Shown here: piece after piece, positions 1 to 13,995 of the stretch
How positions within the stretch are numbered: position 1 is the stretch's first letter
How the letters are laid out: every line of letters begins with the position of its first letter
Source: Pseudorasbora parva
Taxonomy: Eukaryota > Chordata > Actinopteri > Cypriniformes > Gobionidae
Direction: 5' to 3'
DNA: 64,000 bases
NCBI RefSeq assembly: GCF_024679245.1
Contig: NC_090180.1
Location: forward strand, 10,934,507-10,998,506
The notes under the pieces: model-generated
Database searches by the model: none
The model's input: only the letters and a program-made list of their open reading frames with translations
What the model was told of the DNA's origin: nothing
Program-made: the position numbers and the translations under genes

Positions 1-102
1 CCATCAAATTTCAACAAAAATATCTTAATTTGTCGGAGGACATGAGGGTGAGGAATTAATGACAGAATTTAAATTTTTGGGGAAACTAACCCTACACCTG
101 AA
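1..102 (+). repeat. Right end of a TTAA-type fold-back element, cut by the window edge
   Basis: The stretch has the phrase gagggtgaggaattaatgac followed by a degenerate tttttggggaaactaaccct end. The same order is seen at the right ends of the fold-back elements at 24767, 37609 and 47328. Its left half lies outside the window. Confidence 0.6.
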
Positions 103-531
103 CTAATTTTCTAAACAAGCTTGTTCACATTACTAGACAAATATGTGGAAATTGATTGCCTTAAATTGAAATAGCCTTAAATACTTTGTGTACCTGAAAC
201 TTAACTGAATTAATTAAAACAAAAAATATGCAATTAACTAAGCAACTAATAGACATCACTGCAACATGGTTAATGGCTTTTAATGGAATCAACATGCAGC
301 ATATTATGAATGTTTTTTAGTGTTTTCCTGGGCTGAACCACAGGCTCTACTCTTCAGCACAATAGTGACCAACACTAACATATCTTAGATCTCAGCAACC
401 CCAAAACAGCATTACCATCTTAAATTAATATAATCCAGTTTGATTTTATTTACTCTACAAGTTATTCATTTTAGAAAGTTTAGATGTTGATGTTTTATTG
501 AAAATGCTTTGTTTGAGCTCACCATTATTTG
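103..531. other. AT-rich stretch, nothing recognised
   Basis: No long reading frame, splice-like block or repeat recurring elsewhere in the window was seen. Confidence 0.5.
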
Positions 532-998
532 ATTTAGTTGGGCTCTTGACTTTTTAACTTTAGGTTTTATTTGGCTGCTGTAACTCAGTGTGTATAAGAC
601 ACAGTCATTATGGAAAATAAAGCCATGAAAAATATTGGGGATAATCGGTTATCTGATATCATCATCAAGTATCCTATTTCACAGATATCATCCAAAGATT
701 TGTTACTGATCAAGTTTTAGATCATCAAATGCATTTAAATATTGTATTATAAACACTGCGATACTCCAGCATTGTTATAATACAATATTTAAATTCATTT
801 AAGGATTCTACACACTTTTGATCAGTAATAAAACTAGGATGATATCTGTCAACTAGGATAATCGATCAATAAATATCCAACAGATTGTCCCCAGTATTTC
901 TCTTTGCTTTTTTGACACAGTGAATATCATATAAACAATGAGTTAAATATTACCACCAGAGAAACACTATAGTTAAAAAGCCAAGGGCTCAACTAAAG
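532..998. repeat. Fold-back (hairpin) repeat of about 470 bp
   Basis: The left arm (about 532-752) is an imperfect reverse complement of the right arm (775-998). The innermost 16 bp are exact: aaatattgtattataa at 737-752 against ttataatacaatattt at 775-790, with a 22-bp loop between. Outer matches include tttagttgggctc against gggctcaactaaa. It is probably a miniature inverted-repeat transposon. No coding capacity was seen and the family was not recognised. Confidence 0.65.
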
Positions 999-1494
999 CA
1001 AACACTGATCACCATAATGGTGACTACAACTAACTTTATTATTTGGTTAAAAATTATTTTAAAGTGATATTGTTACATTGCATTTACTCATTTACTATAA
1101 AGTAATTATGGAACTATGGTTAGGTTTTAGTTTAGGGTTAGTTACAAAAAATATGGATCATTTACTGTTATTACTATAGTAAGTACATGTAACATGTATC
1201 TAACTATGTCATAAGGGTCTCTCAAAAGGGTCTCTCATAATATATACCTATTGTTTTAATTATTTTTTATTCTCATTAAGGACTTCTATAAATGTATGAC
1301 AGAAGTTAAGTCAAACTGGTTTTTAATAAGTGGAGCTGGTAATGTCCTTTTTGTTTTTTAACCCTGAGATCTTGAGATATCTGTTGGTGTTTAATGTTCT
1401 GTTGTCTAAGTTTTGTGGGTCACCATTTAGTGACAATGGCATGTAAAGGCCAAGTACTATATGGTAATCCATACTTGGAATTTGTTGTCTGCAT
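999..1494. other. AT-rich stretch, nothing recognised
   Basis: Low-complexity AT-rich sequence without exon-like blocks. Confidence 0.4.
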
Positions 1495-1650
1495 CCAAGT
1501 TAGTGCACACACATTAGGGGTAGCGAGTAGTGAGACACTGCAAACTGTGGACACACACCCACAGCAGTGAGCAGCCATTTTTGCTGTGGCACCCAGCAGG
1601 GAGCGATTGGGGGTAAGGTGCCTTGCTCAAGGGCACCTCAGTCATTTCCT
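1495..1650 (+). repeat. Dispersed fish repeat fragment
   Basis: It contains gcagtgagcagccatttttg followed by gggagcgattgggggtaag and ctcaagggcacctcag. From memory this is a repeat seen in many fish genomes. Class and boundaries cannot be fixed from one copy. Confidence 0.4.
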
Positions 1651-1696
1651 ACCTATTATGATCTTGGTTATTTTTTTTAAATTTTATTTGGTATAT

Positions 1697-1800
1697 ATTA
1701 CTCCAGTATTCAGTGTCATATAAACTTTCAAAAATCATTATAATATGATGCTTTGCTGCTCAAGAAACATTTATTATTATATCAGTGTTGAAAACATTTG
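1697..1800 (+). repeat. Fragment of dispersed repeat R1
   Basis: It shares tactccagtattcagtgtca and gctgctcaagaaacattt with the copies near 16.7, 33.5 and 61.7 kb. It is a central fragment without the terminal inverted repeats. Confidence 0.6.
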
Positions 1801-2159
1801 TAATTATAATGATTGTTACAATTGCCCCACAAGAATGGTTATGCACACATTAAGGGCATGTAAAACATGAAAGCAAAAGTCTAGTTTTATAATATGTTAT
1901 TTACTTGCAATTTACTTGGTTCTATTTGAACCAATTTAACAGAACTTAACAGACCAGCATGCATTCCCATTGTTTCTTTGTCTGCAATAATTGTGCCACT
2001 TCATCAAAACTACTATTTTTGTTTGTTTATTTGTTTTTACAATCCACTTGTTTAAAAAAATCTGAGTGCCCTTCACTTTTAATTAACATGACACTTCTAA
2101 ATACATAGCTAACAATTGACCATAAGTGTCATGTAGAAAATCCTCCATTTCAATACTGA
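1801..2159. other. AT-rich stretch, nothing recognised
   Basis: No supported gene or repeat. Confidence 0.4.
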
Positions 2160-2745
2160 TATGAGGAGATACAGTGCTGATGAAATGCTACAGGGCCACA
2201 GACGAAACAATAGCAAAACAAACAAAAGAGGGACAACGAGGCCACACTCTGCCTGTTATGACACCACATGATGACTGTGAGCCTCTGGCCTTAGAGAGAC
2301 GTGGCAATCGGTGGTAAATGTCATGTTAGCTCACAGCTGTAGCAAAGCGCTGGGCTTAAAACGCTGCATTAGAAAAGCATGAGTCAAAGGGATAAAGAAA
2401 CTTGCAGCCTTTGTGTTGTGGAGGGATGCGTGCAGGGGGAATGATTACAGCCAATGAACTCCAACAACCATGTCGCAGCATCTCTCCGCAAAGAGAGAGA
2501 CAGAGCTCAAACATGGCTTGCTTTCATAGCCTATAATGTTCTGCTCCGCTCCAGCCAGGGACAGGGAGAGTGGCGCTAAAGAAAGGGCATTCATCAATAC
2601 CTCTTTTGTCAGGCATGCAAGATGGAAATTAATGAAGGCGTTCATGAGAGGGTCTGATGCTATTAGTGTAACTTCAGGAAACAAAATGGAAAATTAAATT
2701 CACCTCCTCAATGTTGCCCGGGGTGCCATTTTGTTTCAATCCAGG
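2160..2745. other. Repeat-free block, candidate conserved non-coding element
   Basis: More GC-rich and complex than its surroundings, with no copy elsewhere in the window and no convincing coding frame. It lies downstream of fam110b. Its character fits a regulatory element, but that is inference. Alignment to other fish fam110b loci would decide. Confidence 0.25.
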
Positions 2746-2766
2746 TCCTGACAGGGAAAGCCAGGC

Positions 2767-2789
2767 TTTTTTTTTTTTTTTTTTTTTTT
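2767..2789. repeat. Poly(T) tract
   Basis: An uninterrupted run of about 23 T, possibly the minus-strand poly(A) tail of an old retroposon. No source sequence is recognised next to it. Confidence 0.8.
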
Positions 2790-3415
2790 GCCACAGCTCG
2801 AAAGTCTTGTGCTTTCCTCACATGAACAGATAAACCCCCATTAGTCATTAGATTAACTGAAAAATTATCTCCATGTCATGCAAAGCCAGAGGGAAGATTC
2901 GCTTATTCTACATCACGTTTCTTGGTGTTAGGGGAGGGGTGTGCATTATGTAAATGTTTTACAGGCACTCAAATGCTTTTACAAATAATTTATAATTAAC
3001 CTAAAACAGCATTCAATTTCAGAACAGCAAGAGTTGGCAGCCATTTTGTGTGCCTTTTGGTTACTAAAATCAGTAGCCACGTATATGCAGTAGCCAGCAT
3101 AACCTAAGAAATGTCACTTTCAGTGTATTTTAATGCAGTGCCATGTGGATGCTGGGGCGTTTCTAGGGTGGTTTTTAGTGGAAAATTATAATATTTCAGT
3201 GATCAGTTCTTAAAATAATCAATAATTATAAACAGAGTCAATAATCTAAATACATTTTTCCAGTAAAAATAATCTTTTGTGCATTGGAACGGTTCCATGG
3301 ATGTTGAAGGTCCATATGCCAATAAAAAACTATTTTTAAGTCTGTATTGAGGTCATTAGATATGGCTCAGGTCCCTCCTTCAGGTCTTTTTTTTTTGTCC
3401 ATTATACTGTCCACT
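2790..3415. other. Intergenic sequence, nothing recognised
   Basis: Ordinary AT-rich sequence with no exon-like or repeated block found. Confidence 0.4.
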
Positions 3416-3417
3416 GG

Positions 3418-3795
3418 TTGTCTGGCTATCACCAGACCGAGCTCAATTTAAATATGAACATTGGTCTGGGGAGTCCTTCCTGTATTTTCTACTGTACCAG
3501 AGGCATGATCAACTAGCATTATTTGAATGACTCTGTATGCAATTGGATAGTCCTTCAACCAATCAGACCACAAGAGGCGTGATCAACAGGGAATGACCCA
3601 TCGTTTCTCTATCTGTCATCTTGTTAAACCTGCCAATAGCATTGTGAGGTAGATAAGCCAGTATGTGATTGGTTCACGCAAAAGTGTAACAGAAGCAGTA
3701 GAAATTAACGTACAGGTTTCCAGACTGAGTTGCCGGGCGAAATCAAATCGCCGGCAGATCAGACTGGGTTTACCCAGTGTAGTCCACTGGGCTAA
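3418..3795 (+). repeat. Dispersed repeat R2, copy 1
   Basis: It matches 43772-44018 in the same order: ggctatcaccagaccgagct, then gcaattggatagtcc, ccaatcagaccacaagagg, gtgtaacagaagcagtagaa, and aaatcgccggcagatcag. This copy has extra sequence after the first 40 bp. A reverse fragment lies at 38886-38960. Short open frames here are by-products of the repeat. Confidence 0.75.
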
Positions 3796-4420
3796 AATCA
3801 TAATTCCAATTACTAAGAATAATAAAAGCAAAAACACATTTCCTTAAGACAGAGTTTGAGTTATCATTCATGTCTGCACCATAAACCATGTGCACCAAAG
3901 TTTAATAAGAATGAGAAATAGTTATACTGAGCTTTGCCTTAGCATGCACCACAAAGACCAATTCAGTGCTTTTGACTGCATCAAGTCTTTACTATAAACT
4001 GCAAAGTAAAGTAGGTGAAAACATTAGGTTTCACGTAAGTGCTCCAGCTTGTGACCCATGGATCTCTTGAGCTTGTTTATGGGAGTGAGTTAGGTGCTCG
4101 GGGGAGCTTGGGGGCCTCTAGTGCAGCGGTCTGGTTTTTCTAAACATTTGTGATGAATTAGATCATTTCCTCTTGCCCTGAGAAAGCAGGCAGCAAAGAT
4201 GACTAAATTAAAGGTACCTACCCTCTTGCAGACAGCCATGCTCTGCAAAGAGACAAGGGCACAATGAGAGAGTGAAAATCGTTTTTTAAAGGGGAAGATC
4301 TTGCCTATGCACAAGTTGTAGAATACAAGACTTGACAGCTGTTTTCTCAAGGCCAGCAATGGAAGGATCACATCACAGGCCTTGATGTGTGAGCTGGTCC
4401 AAAAATCATTCTATGGTTGC
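3796..4420. other. Intergenic sequence, nothing recognised
   Basis: No gene or repeat could be supported here. Confidence 0.4.
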
Positions 4421-4424
4421 TTAA

Positions 4425-4559
4425 AGGGATAGATTTTGTCATCTTTCACTCACCTTGATGTCGTTCTAAAACTGTATGACTTTTTTTCCACAGACGAACA
4501 CAAAATACAATATTTTGAAGAATGTTGATGCTTCACTTCAAGAAAAATATTGCATGCAT

Positions 4560-4560
<1 letters not shown>
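4425..4560 (+). repeat. Left end of a TTAA-type fold-back element
   Basis: TTAA at 4421-4424 is followed by agggatagattttgtcatc and ctcaccttgatgtcgttc, the start shared with the fold-back elements. The copy runs into an (AT)n tract at 4563. Confidence 0.6.

Positions 4561-4562
<2 letters not shown>

Positions 4563-4631
<69 letters not shown>
4563..4631. repeat. (AT)n microsatellite
   Basis: About 34 uninterrupted AT dinucleotides. Open frames of alternating Tyr and Ile codons across it are artefacts. Confidence 0.95.
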
Positions 4632-4636
<5 letters not shown>

Positions 4637-4691
4637 GAACAAATAAATTCAAACATTTGAGGTTGATGACAAAATTTGGCAAAATCAGCCA

Positions 4692-4697
4692 TTTATT
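4692..4697 (-). terminator. Poly(A) signal for fam110b
   Basis: Plus-strand TTTATT reads AATAAA on the minus strand, about 940 bases beyond the stop codon. It is the first clear canonical hexamer I noticed in a likely 3' UTR position. Other signals further on cannot be excluded. Confidence 0.45.
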
Positions 4698-5638
4698 GAA
4701 ATGAAAAAGAACTAAATGTGAACAAAAATTTTGATGAACTTTTTAAGTAACAGCTCAAACTTCAATATACCGAACATGTATGTCATTGCAACAACAGTGT
4801 CGTACAGATTTGTTCATAGACAAAGTCTCATACAGCCTTGCAATGCAAGCCCAAAGGGTGAACAAACAGACCAGGAGCTATGGACATAGCAGACTCGTCA
4901 TCACACAATGCTTTTCCGACAACGCTGAAAATTATATACATATTCTTACAGCATTTACACCTTTCGAAACAATAGTACCACAAAAATAAAACAGGAACTT
5001 TATGAACGACAGACAACGTGAAAACAAACCACATGACGCTGAATGGTGTTGTGATACTGCTGGAACAATATGACCAGTGCAAGGCTGACCAAGAGAAGTC
5101 GGGCAGGGGAGATCTCGAGAATAGACTAAAACATGCTTCTGCTGCGTCTGTTCACAGAGGTTTATATACATACAGCTGATATCCATCATAAGAACAAGTC
5201 AAAAAAAAAAGTGACAGAAAGAGAGGATCAAAATAAGTCTAAACACACTGCAGCTCTGCATTCATACCAATATGGCTTCCTGGCTCAGTGCGCCCAAGTG
5301 AAATAAGAAGCACCTGAAAAGTGCTGGCATCAAAATGTTTGATACACAGAGGCAGAAACAAAAAAGGAAATATGAGTTGTTCTCTGCACAGAGATGATGT
5401 TGACGCAACCGTCTTTAAAGAGGTTCCTACATGAGCTGCATTACCTTGAGGCTGAATGTCTAAGGAGTCATGCAGATTCAGAAGACGGCGAACACTGAAT
5501 GCAAAAAGCGACTAAAAAGAGCCATTAACTCAAAAGGCTTTCCCATGTAATCTTTAGAGATTTCAAAAGACAGTGCATGAATTGCAAAAATAAGCAGGTA
5601 TCAAGTCCAGATGGGGTCAGGTAGGTCTGCTCCCGCTT

Positions 5639-6984
<1,346 letters not shown>

Positions 6985-7159
6985 TAATTAGCCCTCGCTT
7001 CCACCACACAGCCAGGCCCCGCACAACGGAAAAAAAGAGCACTCAGCTCCAGTCAGTGTCAGCACAACCCGTCAGGCTCAGCCAGCTGGGAGGGAACACC
7101 AGAGGATTGTGGGGAAAAGACTTGTCGCTGCTCCTTTGTTCCTGGCCAAGGCTGAGGAT

Positions 7160-7178
7160 CTGAAACACACAAGGACCA
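7160..7178 (-). other. 3' splice site before the fam110b coding exon
   Basis: The minus strand reads ggtccttgtgtgtttcag then ATCCTC: a pyrimidine-rich tract and CAG. It implies at least one 5' non-coding exon at a higher coordinate, as expected for vertebrate FAM110B genes. Confidence 0.7.
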
Positions 7179-9520
7179 ACCATGTTAAGGGAGCAGGTGA
7201 CATCACATTCCTAGCAACAACAGGAAGAGCTGCGACTCTGGCATGCTGCTGGCTGATGATGTAAGCACTAGAAAGCAACTAATGTAAACACATGTATACC
7301 TCAATATCAGTGAAATTAACCCATTTTGGTAGTGGTAGGTGTGAGGGAAACAATCTTAGACATTTTAAATCTAGAAACATTTATGTAGACTAGTGTACTG
7401 TGGTCCCAAATGTATAACTGCAATGTTTATCCTTATATTTATATATGATACATTACTATCATTCATCTATATAATCATCCAATAAAGGGAAAGATAATTT
7501 GGTAAGCTAAACCAGTTCTCATTTATTGCTTATAATCATAACAAAAGGATATATATTTTCATAAGTGAAAATAGCCAAATTATTCTCATAAAACTGCAAA
7601 GAAAAGATGATTCAGCAATTTAAGCGTGAGTGCGCTTCTTTTTGCAGAGAGAGAAATATAGACGTATGATCAGGGCTCATGTTCCTGCCAAAACCCTGAG
7701 GCTGTTTGCAGTGGGACAAGAAAAAAATACATTGAAGAGAGGAAGAAACACAAAATGGTGGAAAACTTTACTGGTCTCATAAATAAAAGTAATTACAGAG
7801 GTTCGTGGACAACAGTGTTGGTGGTGGCCACAATAGTTCAGGAAACGGCAATGACAAAGCAGTTTATGGCACAACAGTCTGTGACAATCTTCTGATTCAA
7901 TCTAAGGGCTGCAGAGATTAATAAAAAAAATAAGACATTACTGAGATGGCAAACAAGTTTCTTTTTTGAACTCAGGTCTATTTTATTTTAAATCTTGACA
8001 TGCCTAGCGTCTTTAGCTCAATGAGTTTAAGTTTTCTTGCTTGTATAGATTCACACTTACTGAAATGGCATATCTATATCACTTTGTAATATAGAAAATG
8101 GTCTATAATTTCAAATAACGTTTTGTTAGGCAGTCCAAATGTTATCATGATGTGACAATATATGTTGACCAGGTCTAGTTAACTTCAAACCTGTGAGAAA
8201 CATTATCTTACAATGGCACTCTGTGTTATTATTACACGGTTTTTGAGTTTTGTACATCCCAACCTCAGGCCATTCAAATCCAGTGATTACAAGCTCATAA
8301 GGGATTTTATTGTTGTATGACAATCAGCTTTGCAGAAATATATAATTTAATTACAAAAACTCCCATTAGCAAGTGAACCTCACTGGACCCAAAAGCACTT
8401 ATTTTCCCCCCGCCCAAGCACTTAAAACATCCCCAGGGTCATTTTTGGGTTAGATAGAGGCTTTGCAAAAGTCTTAGAAATGTCAGAGGATCAAGAATTG
8501 GAGAAAACAGACTAAGATGGACTTTAATAGGACGGTTCAGGTTAATTTAAAGTCCTTTATCTGTGTCATGCTGTCAATTCAGTGCTTTTCGAAGTCTAAA
8601 TGGTAAAAAAAAAAAACGACATGCAATGCTTTTTATCAGCATTTTTTAGAACAATTGTGGTTGAAACATGCCACAAAGGTTCTTAATCACATACAAAACT
8701 TCTACTAGTAAATGCAAGTGAATTAAATAATGTACAAGCACTGGTCTGGAGTAACCTTAAGTAATTCTATCTAAACTGAACTATTTTGCCATTTGCAGGA
8801 CATTAGCAGGACAAAAACAAACATATACAGCAAATAACTTGCTAGTCTTTTAGATAGACATAATATGAGCAGAGACTACGATGAAAACTGTGTTTTGTGT
8901 TCTTTAATAAGGCTATCAACAATGACTGTTTATATGTTTCAGAAAAGGGGTCAATGATTATAAACCAAAACAGCATACAGGGAATGGGCCTTTCTCTTCA
9001 AACATAATTACAGAACACAGTGGAGTCTAAAACACGGGTCATGCAGAGAGCAATAATTGTAACGATCTCCCCAAACACCCCCGCAAAGAAAGAAAAAAAC
9101 CCAGTCGCCTTTAATCCTCTGTGTTGAGTGCTGTAGCCCCCTCCCCCAAAACAGAGTAAGCCCAGCTGTGGGAATCCAGCCAATAGTCATCTCACATCAT
9201 TTCATCTCCCTCCAAAGCCCTTCTGAATTATCAGAGCCAAAGACAATCCCCAAGGCTTTCTCAACGCACCCGCTCACCCTTATCGTCCATGTAAGAATAA
9301 CACTTTACCTCATCACACCATCCCTGTGAGATGGCCTGCTGAAATGAAACAGCGATTTGTAAAACGGATATTAGAACATCTTGCTACATGATCAGTAATA
9401 CATGCAGGCCTCCCTGCATGTGCGATCCTTTGCCCTTATCAGGAACATACCCATCATGTGTGTACTACAGATTCCTTTCTGCTCTTAAAAGACCACAATG
9501 AACTCTGTGGCCTGTAGTGG
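7179..9520. other. Presumed fam110b intron, nothing specific
   Basis: AT-rich sequence. The part from about 8950 to 9310 is more complex and repeat-free but shows no convincing exon. Short frames near 9.0-9.2 kb have no recognisable protein features. Confidence 0.4.
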
Positions 9521-9697
9521 TGAACACTTTGCAATAAGAATCAATTTGTTAACATTAATTAATGCATTAGGCATTATGAATTAACAATAAGCAAAATGTT
9601 ATGCACATTTATTAATCCAGTTTAGTGTGCATTTATAAATATACATTATTAAATTGATATTTCATTAAATATACATTAAATATAAATCTATATACAC
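9521..9697 (+). repeat. Dispersed repeat R3, fragment
   Basis: It contains aatttgttaacattaatta, atgcattaggcattatgaa and aacaataagc, the same order as in 54703-54836. It belongs to a very common fish repeat rich in taacatta-type words. Confidence 0.5.
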
Positions 9698-9905
9698 TAG
9701 GGATGGGTCATCGATACACTGATTCAGATCTCAGTGCGATTGTATTCTTGATTTTCGATTCAATTCAGTGAATAATTTTCAGTGGGCCCACCACATAACA
9801 AAAAAGATTAATATTATAGTTATTGTGTTTGTTATTTTTGATCCATTTATTGTAATAAATAAGGTGATATTTCACATTTCTCGATTGCAATTTCGATACC
9901 ACAGC
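9698..9905 (+). repeat. Possible hAT-type element fragment
   Basis: It starts actagggatgggtcatcga and continues with gattttcgattcaattc, like the ends of non-autonomous hAT elements, including the one at 12288. No matching right end or target duplication was found. Confidence 0.3.
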
Positions 9906-11399
9906 TAAAACTGCTAACTAATATATATTTAGAACATTATTAAAAAAGCAAGTAAATAGCCATTAATAAAAACAGTTTTAAAAAATGTAATCTAATTACA
10001 AGCAATAGCACAAAAAAAAGTCTAACAATAGTTTTTTTAGACTAATGCAAGGATACAATATACTGTTATAGGGCCAGTTCACACAGAACACAGAACAGAG
10101 GTCAGAGTAACGAAAAAAAGCTTAAGGTCTAGTAATAGTGGTAAATATCAATAGTGACCGATTCTTCACAATCTTGGACTTCTACTTTTAAAATTTTTGG
10201 TCCAATCAAAAAACTCTCTAGAATCAAAAAGTCCCTCTCCTGAATATCAGTGTTTCTGGCTAGCAAACTGCTAATGGTTCACAGATGTGGCAAACTAAAC
10301 GCTAAATTAAACAAATGCATATATCTATACAACCTAATACAAACAAGTCAGCACAGGACAAGAATATGTCAGCACTCAGCAGAAGGACAGAAAACACTTG
10401 TTATTTCATAAGGTCTTTACGGTTTCTTACGTACAGCTAGCAGACCATAAAGCATGTGCATCAGCGAGAGCATTTCCCATGTTAGGAATGTTCTCTCAGC
10501 TGTACTGTATGACCACGTAAGCCACATTCCAGTGCGCCTCGGTTCATAAAAATCACAGAAATGCGTACGGAAAATACGCTGCATCAGCTGAGCCGTTTGG
10601 CAATGTAGCAATGCCACCATTAAAACCATCTTGTTGTCTGCGAGGCCAAACTTTTTTCTTTTAAATCCAAACACATGATGATCACGCGAACAGTTTTTTA
10701 CTCAGGCAGTTTAAAACAGAAACTGACACAAAAAAAACTGCTGCTTTGAGCCCACATGACTACTTCAAATAACAATATAAAACATCCTGCTCGGTAGAGG
10801 AGCGTTACGTTACTACTGGATTCACAAGTCTGTTGCGTTTATCCACTCTGAGATGATATTAAGCATCAATGTCCCGCTGGGTGTATTGGGTAACAAAATC
10901 GTGTTTAAAACAAAGAGAAAATTGGATTTCAGCTAAATTCTTTTATCACATTTGCCTAAAGGCTCGTCCTCTAGTTACAGTTCCCAGGGTGAGAGTATGA
11001 TCTTGCTTCACTGCAAAAAACATATTTATTAAACCTTTGGTTGTGGCGTCAAAAAAAAACGTACTAAATATAAGTATCTAGATATCTAAAAAAAACACAT
11101 TAAAAAAACAATACACATACATTTATACATACATATGCATACATAATTGATAAAAAATAAAATGAAACTAAATATTGACAAAAATATATATACAGCCCTT
11201 ATCAGTGTCATAAAAGCATCTATACAGGAGAGGTTGGTTTGAGATGATCTAAAGAGCATTTTGGACCCATCTGTATATTCATATGTTTGCAATAGTTTCA
11301 TAAGATTACACCACAGCTAGACATAATGGCACAGAGCTAAAATGAATGAGCAGTTAAATTGAGAGTGTCAGTGTGTTGATGAACTGCTATATAAGCAAT
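9906..11399. other. Presumed intron, nothing recognised
   Basis: Contains scattered A-rich runs. An 85-codon minus frame at 10417-10674 has no recognisable domain and no splice support, so it is not called a gene. Confidence 0.4.
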
Positions 11400-11640
11400 A
11401 GATTCTGGTGTCCATCTGTTATCTGCTCACACCAGCGGTGGCGGCGGCAGCATGGGGCTTTGACTTTAGAGCTGGTTGTGTGCTGTGAGCAGTGGGCTGG
11501 ACTACTGACTCATGGGGCCAGCAGATGAGCCCCGTCCCTCAGGGGAGAGCAGCTCATTGGCTCACCCCTCCTGTCAATCATCCAGACATGGGCCACCCGT
11601 CACAGCAGGTGTGTGTGTGTGAGAATATGGCCAAGATCTT
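11400..11640. other. GC-richer repeat-free block, candidate non-coding element
   Basis: Distinctly more GC-rich than its surroundings, with a short (GT)n run near 11609-11621 and no coding signal. A conserved regulatory element is possible. Only alignment could show it. Confidence 0.2.
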
Positions 11641-12243
11641 GTTACATAATTATATCATATATAGAAGCTACTAGACCAGTCGCAGTGTCACACAGTGTCT
11701 GTTCTGCTGTGTAGCAGTTTGTCTACAATGGACGCATGCCAGCAAATTATCTAAATAATTTTGTCCTGTTATTGGAAGTACAGAATGTTCAATTCATTCA
11801 GTGTAGACAGGATCACTTATTATAATGTTTTTTTGCAGGTATGTGCTTTTGACGTGGCACAACAGCCAATCACAATGTAAAAAAAAAATAGTTTTCAGTA
11901 AAACAAATTATGAATTATGGCTGACTTCAAAAATATGCCTACTATTTTAGTCTTTCTACTTCCAAATGTCACATTTAATTCAATGTGCTGATTGGCATTT
12001 ATTGTAATTATTTGTGATATGTATTAGCAATTACTACACCAAATTTTTTCAGTGCAGTAAGATGTGTGCATTTGGTCACATGCCCAGATATGCTGTAACA
12101 TAAAACTACATTGGTGCCACTCACAGACTGAGTTTTTTTCTAAGCAGCAGTGAATATCAGAATTCACTGAACTGGTTATCTAGTCTCTGTACTCTGTACT
12201 ACATAGGTAGCATGTATTTGGTGTTATTTGATAAACACCAGTC
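11641..12243. other. Presumed intron, nothing recognised
   Basis: AT-rich sequence without supported features. Confidence 0.4.
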
Positions 12244-12287
12244 TTAAAGGGGTACTTCAGTGCTGGGAAGATGAATGTGCATTTAAA

Positions 12288-13601
12288 TAGGGTTGGGCAT
12301 CGTTTTGATTTGAACGATTCTGATTCCGATTCCGATTCTTACTTTCGATTCCGGTTCTTTTCGATTCTCGATTCCGATTCTTTGAGGGGTGGAGTCAAAA
12401 CATGTCACATCGATATTCAATGCTATTTTCAATACAACGGGGGAAAAACGCTGCATATACTGTCAATTAGATATTTTTTATATAATTATTTTTTTTGAAA
12501 GTCTAGGCAATCAAACATTTCTTCTGAAGAGATCACTTTATATGATAAAGCTTTTAAGCTTTTTCTCATATATAAACATTGATCAATTACTATTAAAATT
12601 ATCTCACAAATATTTGTTAACTCAATGTATTTTTTACAACGGGGTAATTGTGTTGCAATAGCTTACACACAGCACAAGGAAGCTTGATTTTGAATGGTAA
12701 ATTGAATAAACAAAGATACATATTACAAAAAATAGCACAAATAAATACAATAGAATAAAAGATATAAATGAAATAGACTGCTTTATTTTTTCAGGTAGGT
12801 CTAACATTCAGGTAAGAAACTGAATAAAAAAAACGCAAAGTGGCTAAATAAATTTAAAATAACATTGGATAATGTTTTTGCAAAAAATTAAATCGTTTCA
12901 TATAAAACCATTAAAGTTAGACAAGTTGATCAGTCAAGAGCAGTGTGATCGTTTGTCTTTTTGTAGTTTGACTTTGAATAACAAATGTATGTAGGCCTAC
13001 ACTTGTATGTCAGGGGCGGCTTTATTACGGTAGGCTATGTGTGTGTGTGTGCGCTTCAGATGTGAGCTTGAAATCTGCGGGGATTCGTAGAATTATGTGC
13101 AATCCCGCGCGAAATTCAGACCGATCACACACACTAACACAAACACGCTGTCGTAAGGAAAAGTCCAGCAGAACGCGCGTCCGTCGTGTTCAGAGGTTAA
13201 CCGGCTGAGTGAGAATATGCGGCTGCGTGTCAACTCGCTGTCGGTCAGAGAAGGAGAGGAGAGCAGAGCAGAGCAGCTGGGATCGATTGTGTAGGCTGAG
13301 CAGGCTATCGTATCTTTTCAGGTATTTCAGTATCGATATTTTTGACAACACTAGTTGCACTGTGCCGACCCAGGCTTTTAAAAGTGAAATAAATCCACAC
13401 TTCAGAGCCGCTTACCGGGCTTCCATGACTAAAAGAACAAGCGGGCGCGCAAGCACCGGAAATCAGGTGGCCATGGAAACCAAAATTTGCGCGCTTGGAA
13501 CCGAAGATCGGAACCGAAAATAAATTTTCTAAACGATTCCAATGGAATCGTTAGTTTTTAAACGGTTCCAAGTTAGAACCGGTTCTCGATGCCCAACCCT
13601 A
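12288..13601. mobile_element. Non-autonomous hAT-type transposon, 1314 bp
   Basis: The terminal inverted repeat tagggttgggcatcg at 12288 matches cgatgcccaacccta ending at 13601. The element is flanked by a perfect 8-bp duplication, catttaaa, at 12280-12287 and 13602-13609. Eight-base duplications are typical of the hAT superfamily. The subterminal gattccgattc repeats are also mirrored at the other end. No transposase similarity is seen. The 104-codon plus frame at 13209-13523 is not recognisable. It sits within an older TTAA-type element. Confidence 0.92.
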
Positions 13602-13885
13602 CATTTAAACTGGGTCATTTATGTAGTATAATTGTGAAATTATTTTTGAATTTAGTGCCTTCTAGACTGAGAAAAGACAGATAACGTATTTTTGGCTTAT
13701 GTGGATGAAAAACAATAACTCCCATAATGCACTTGCTTCGCTGTCCCACAAGGCCACTCCCAAAGCGACCGCTACTGGATTACTTTCCCACCGCAGCACC
13801 GCCTCTACCGTTGTTTTCATTTTCATAGTAGTAATAAAACTATTTAGTTCAGTTAGAGAACAGACAATACAAATAAAAACTGAAC

Positions 13886-13995
13886 ATGTCTGTTCAATAT
13901 AATGTGATTGAGCCGAACGAGAGTCACAGCACAAACGCAGCAGGAATCATTATCATAACATTCATCACGAAAGCCAAGAGCTGTGCAGATCTGAG
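13886..13995 (+). pseudogene. Exon-like frame with a strong splice donor inside a TTAA-type element
   Basis: An ATG at 13886 opens 36 codons beginning MSVQYNVIEPNESHS, ending at GAG followed by gtaagcgc, a near-consensus donor. It may be the first exon of a transposon gene belonging to the element that begins at 12248, or chance. I do not recognise the peptide and found no following exon. Confidence 0.3.

Noticed and set aside
4450..4692. 80-codon minus frame with a long Tyr-Ile run
   Set aside because: It is a translation of the (AT)n microsatellite joined to a fold-back element end.
4780..5189. Overlapping frames of 69-85 codons on both strands
   Set aside because: They lie in the presumed fam110b 3' UTR and show no domain or codon-use support.
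13209..13523. 104-codon plus frame
   Set aside because: It lies inside the non-autonomous hAT element and does not resemble a transposase. The composition reflects the local CpG-rich sequence.
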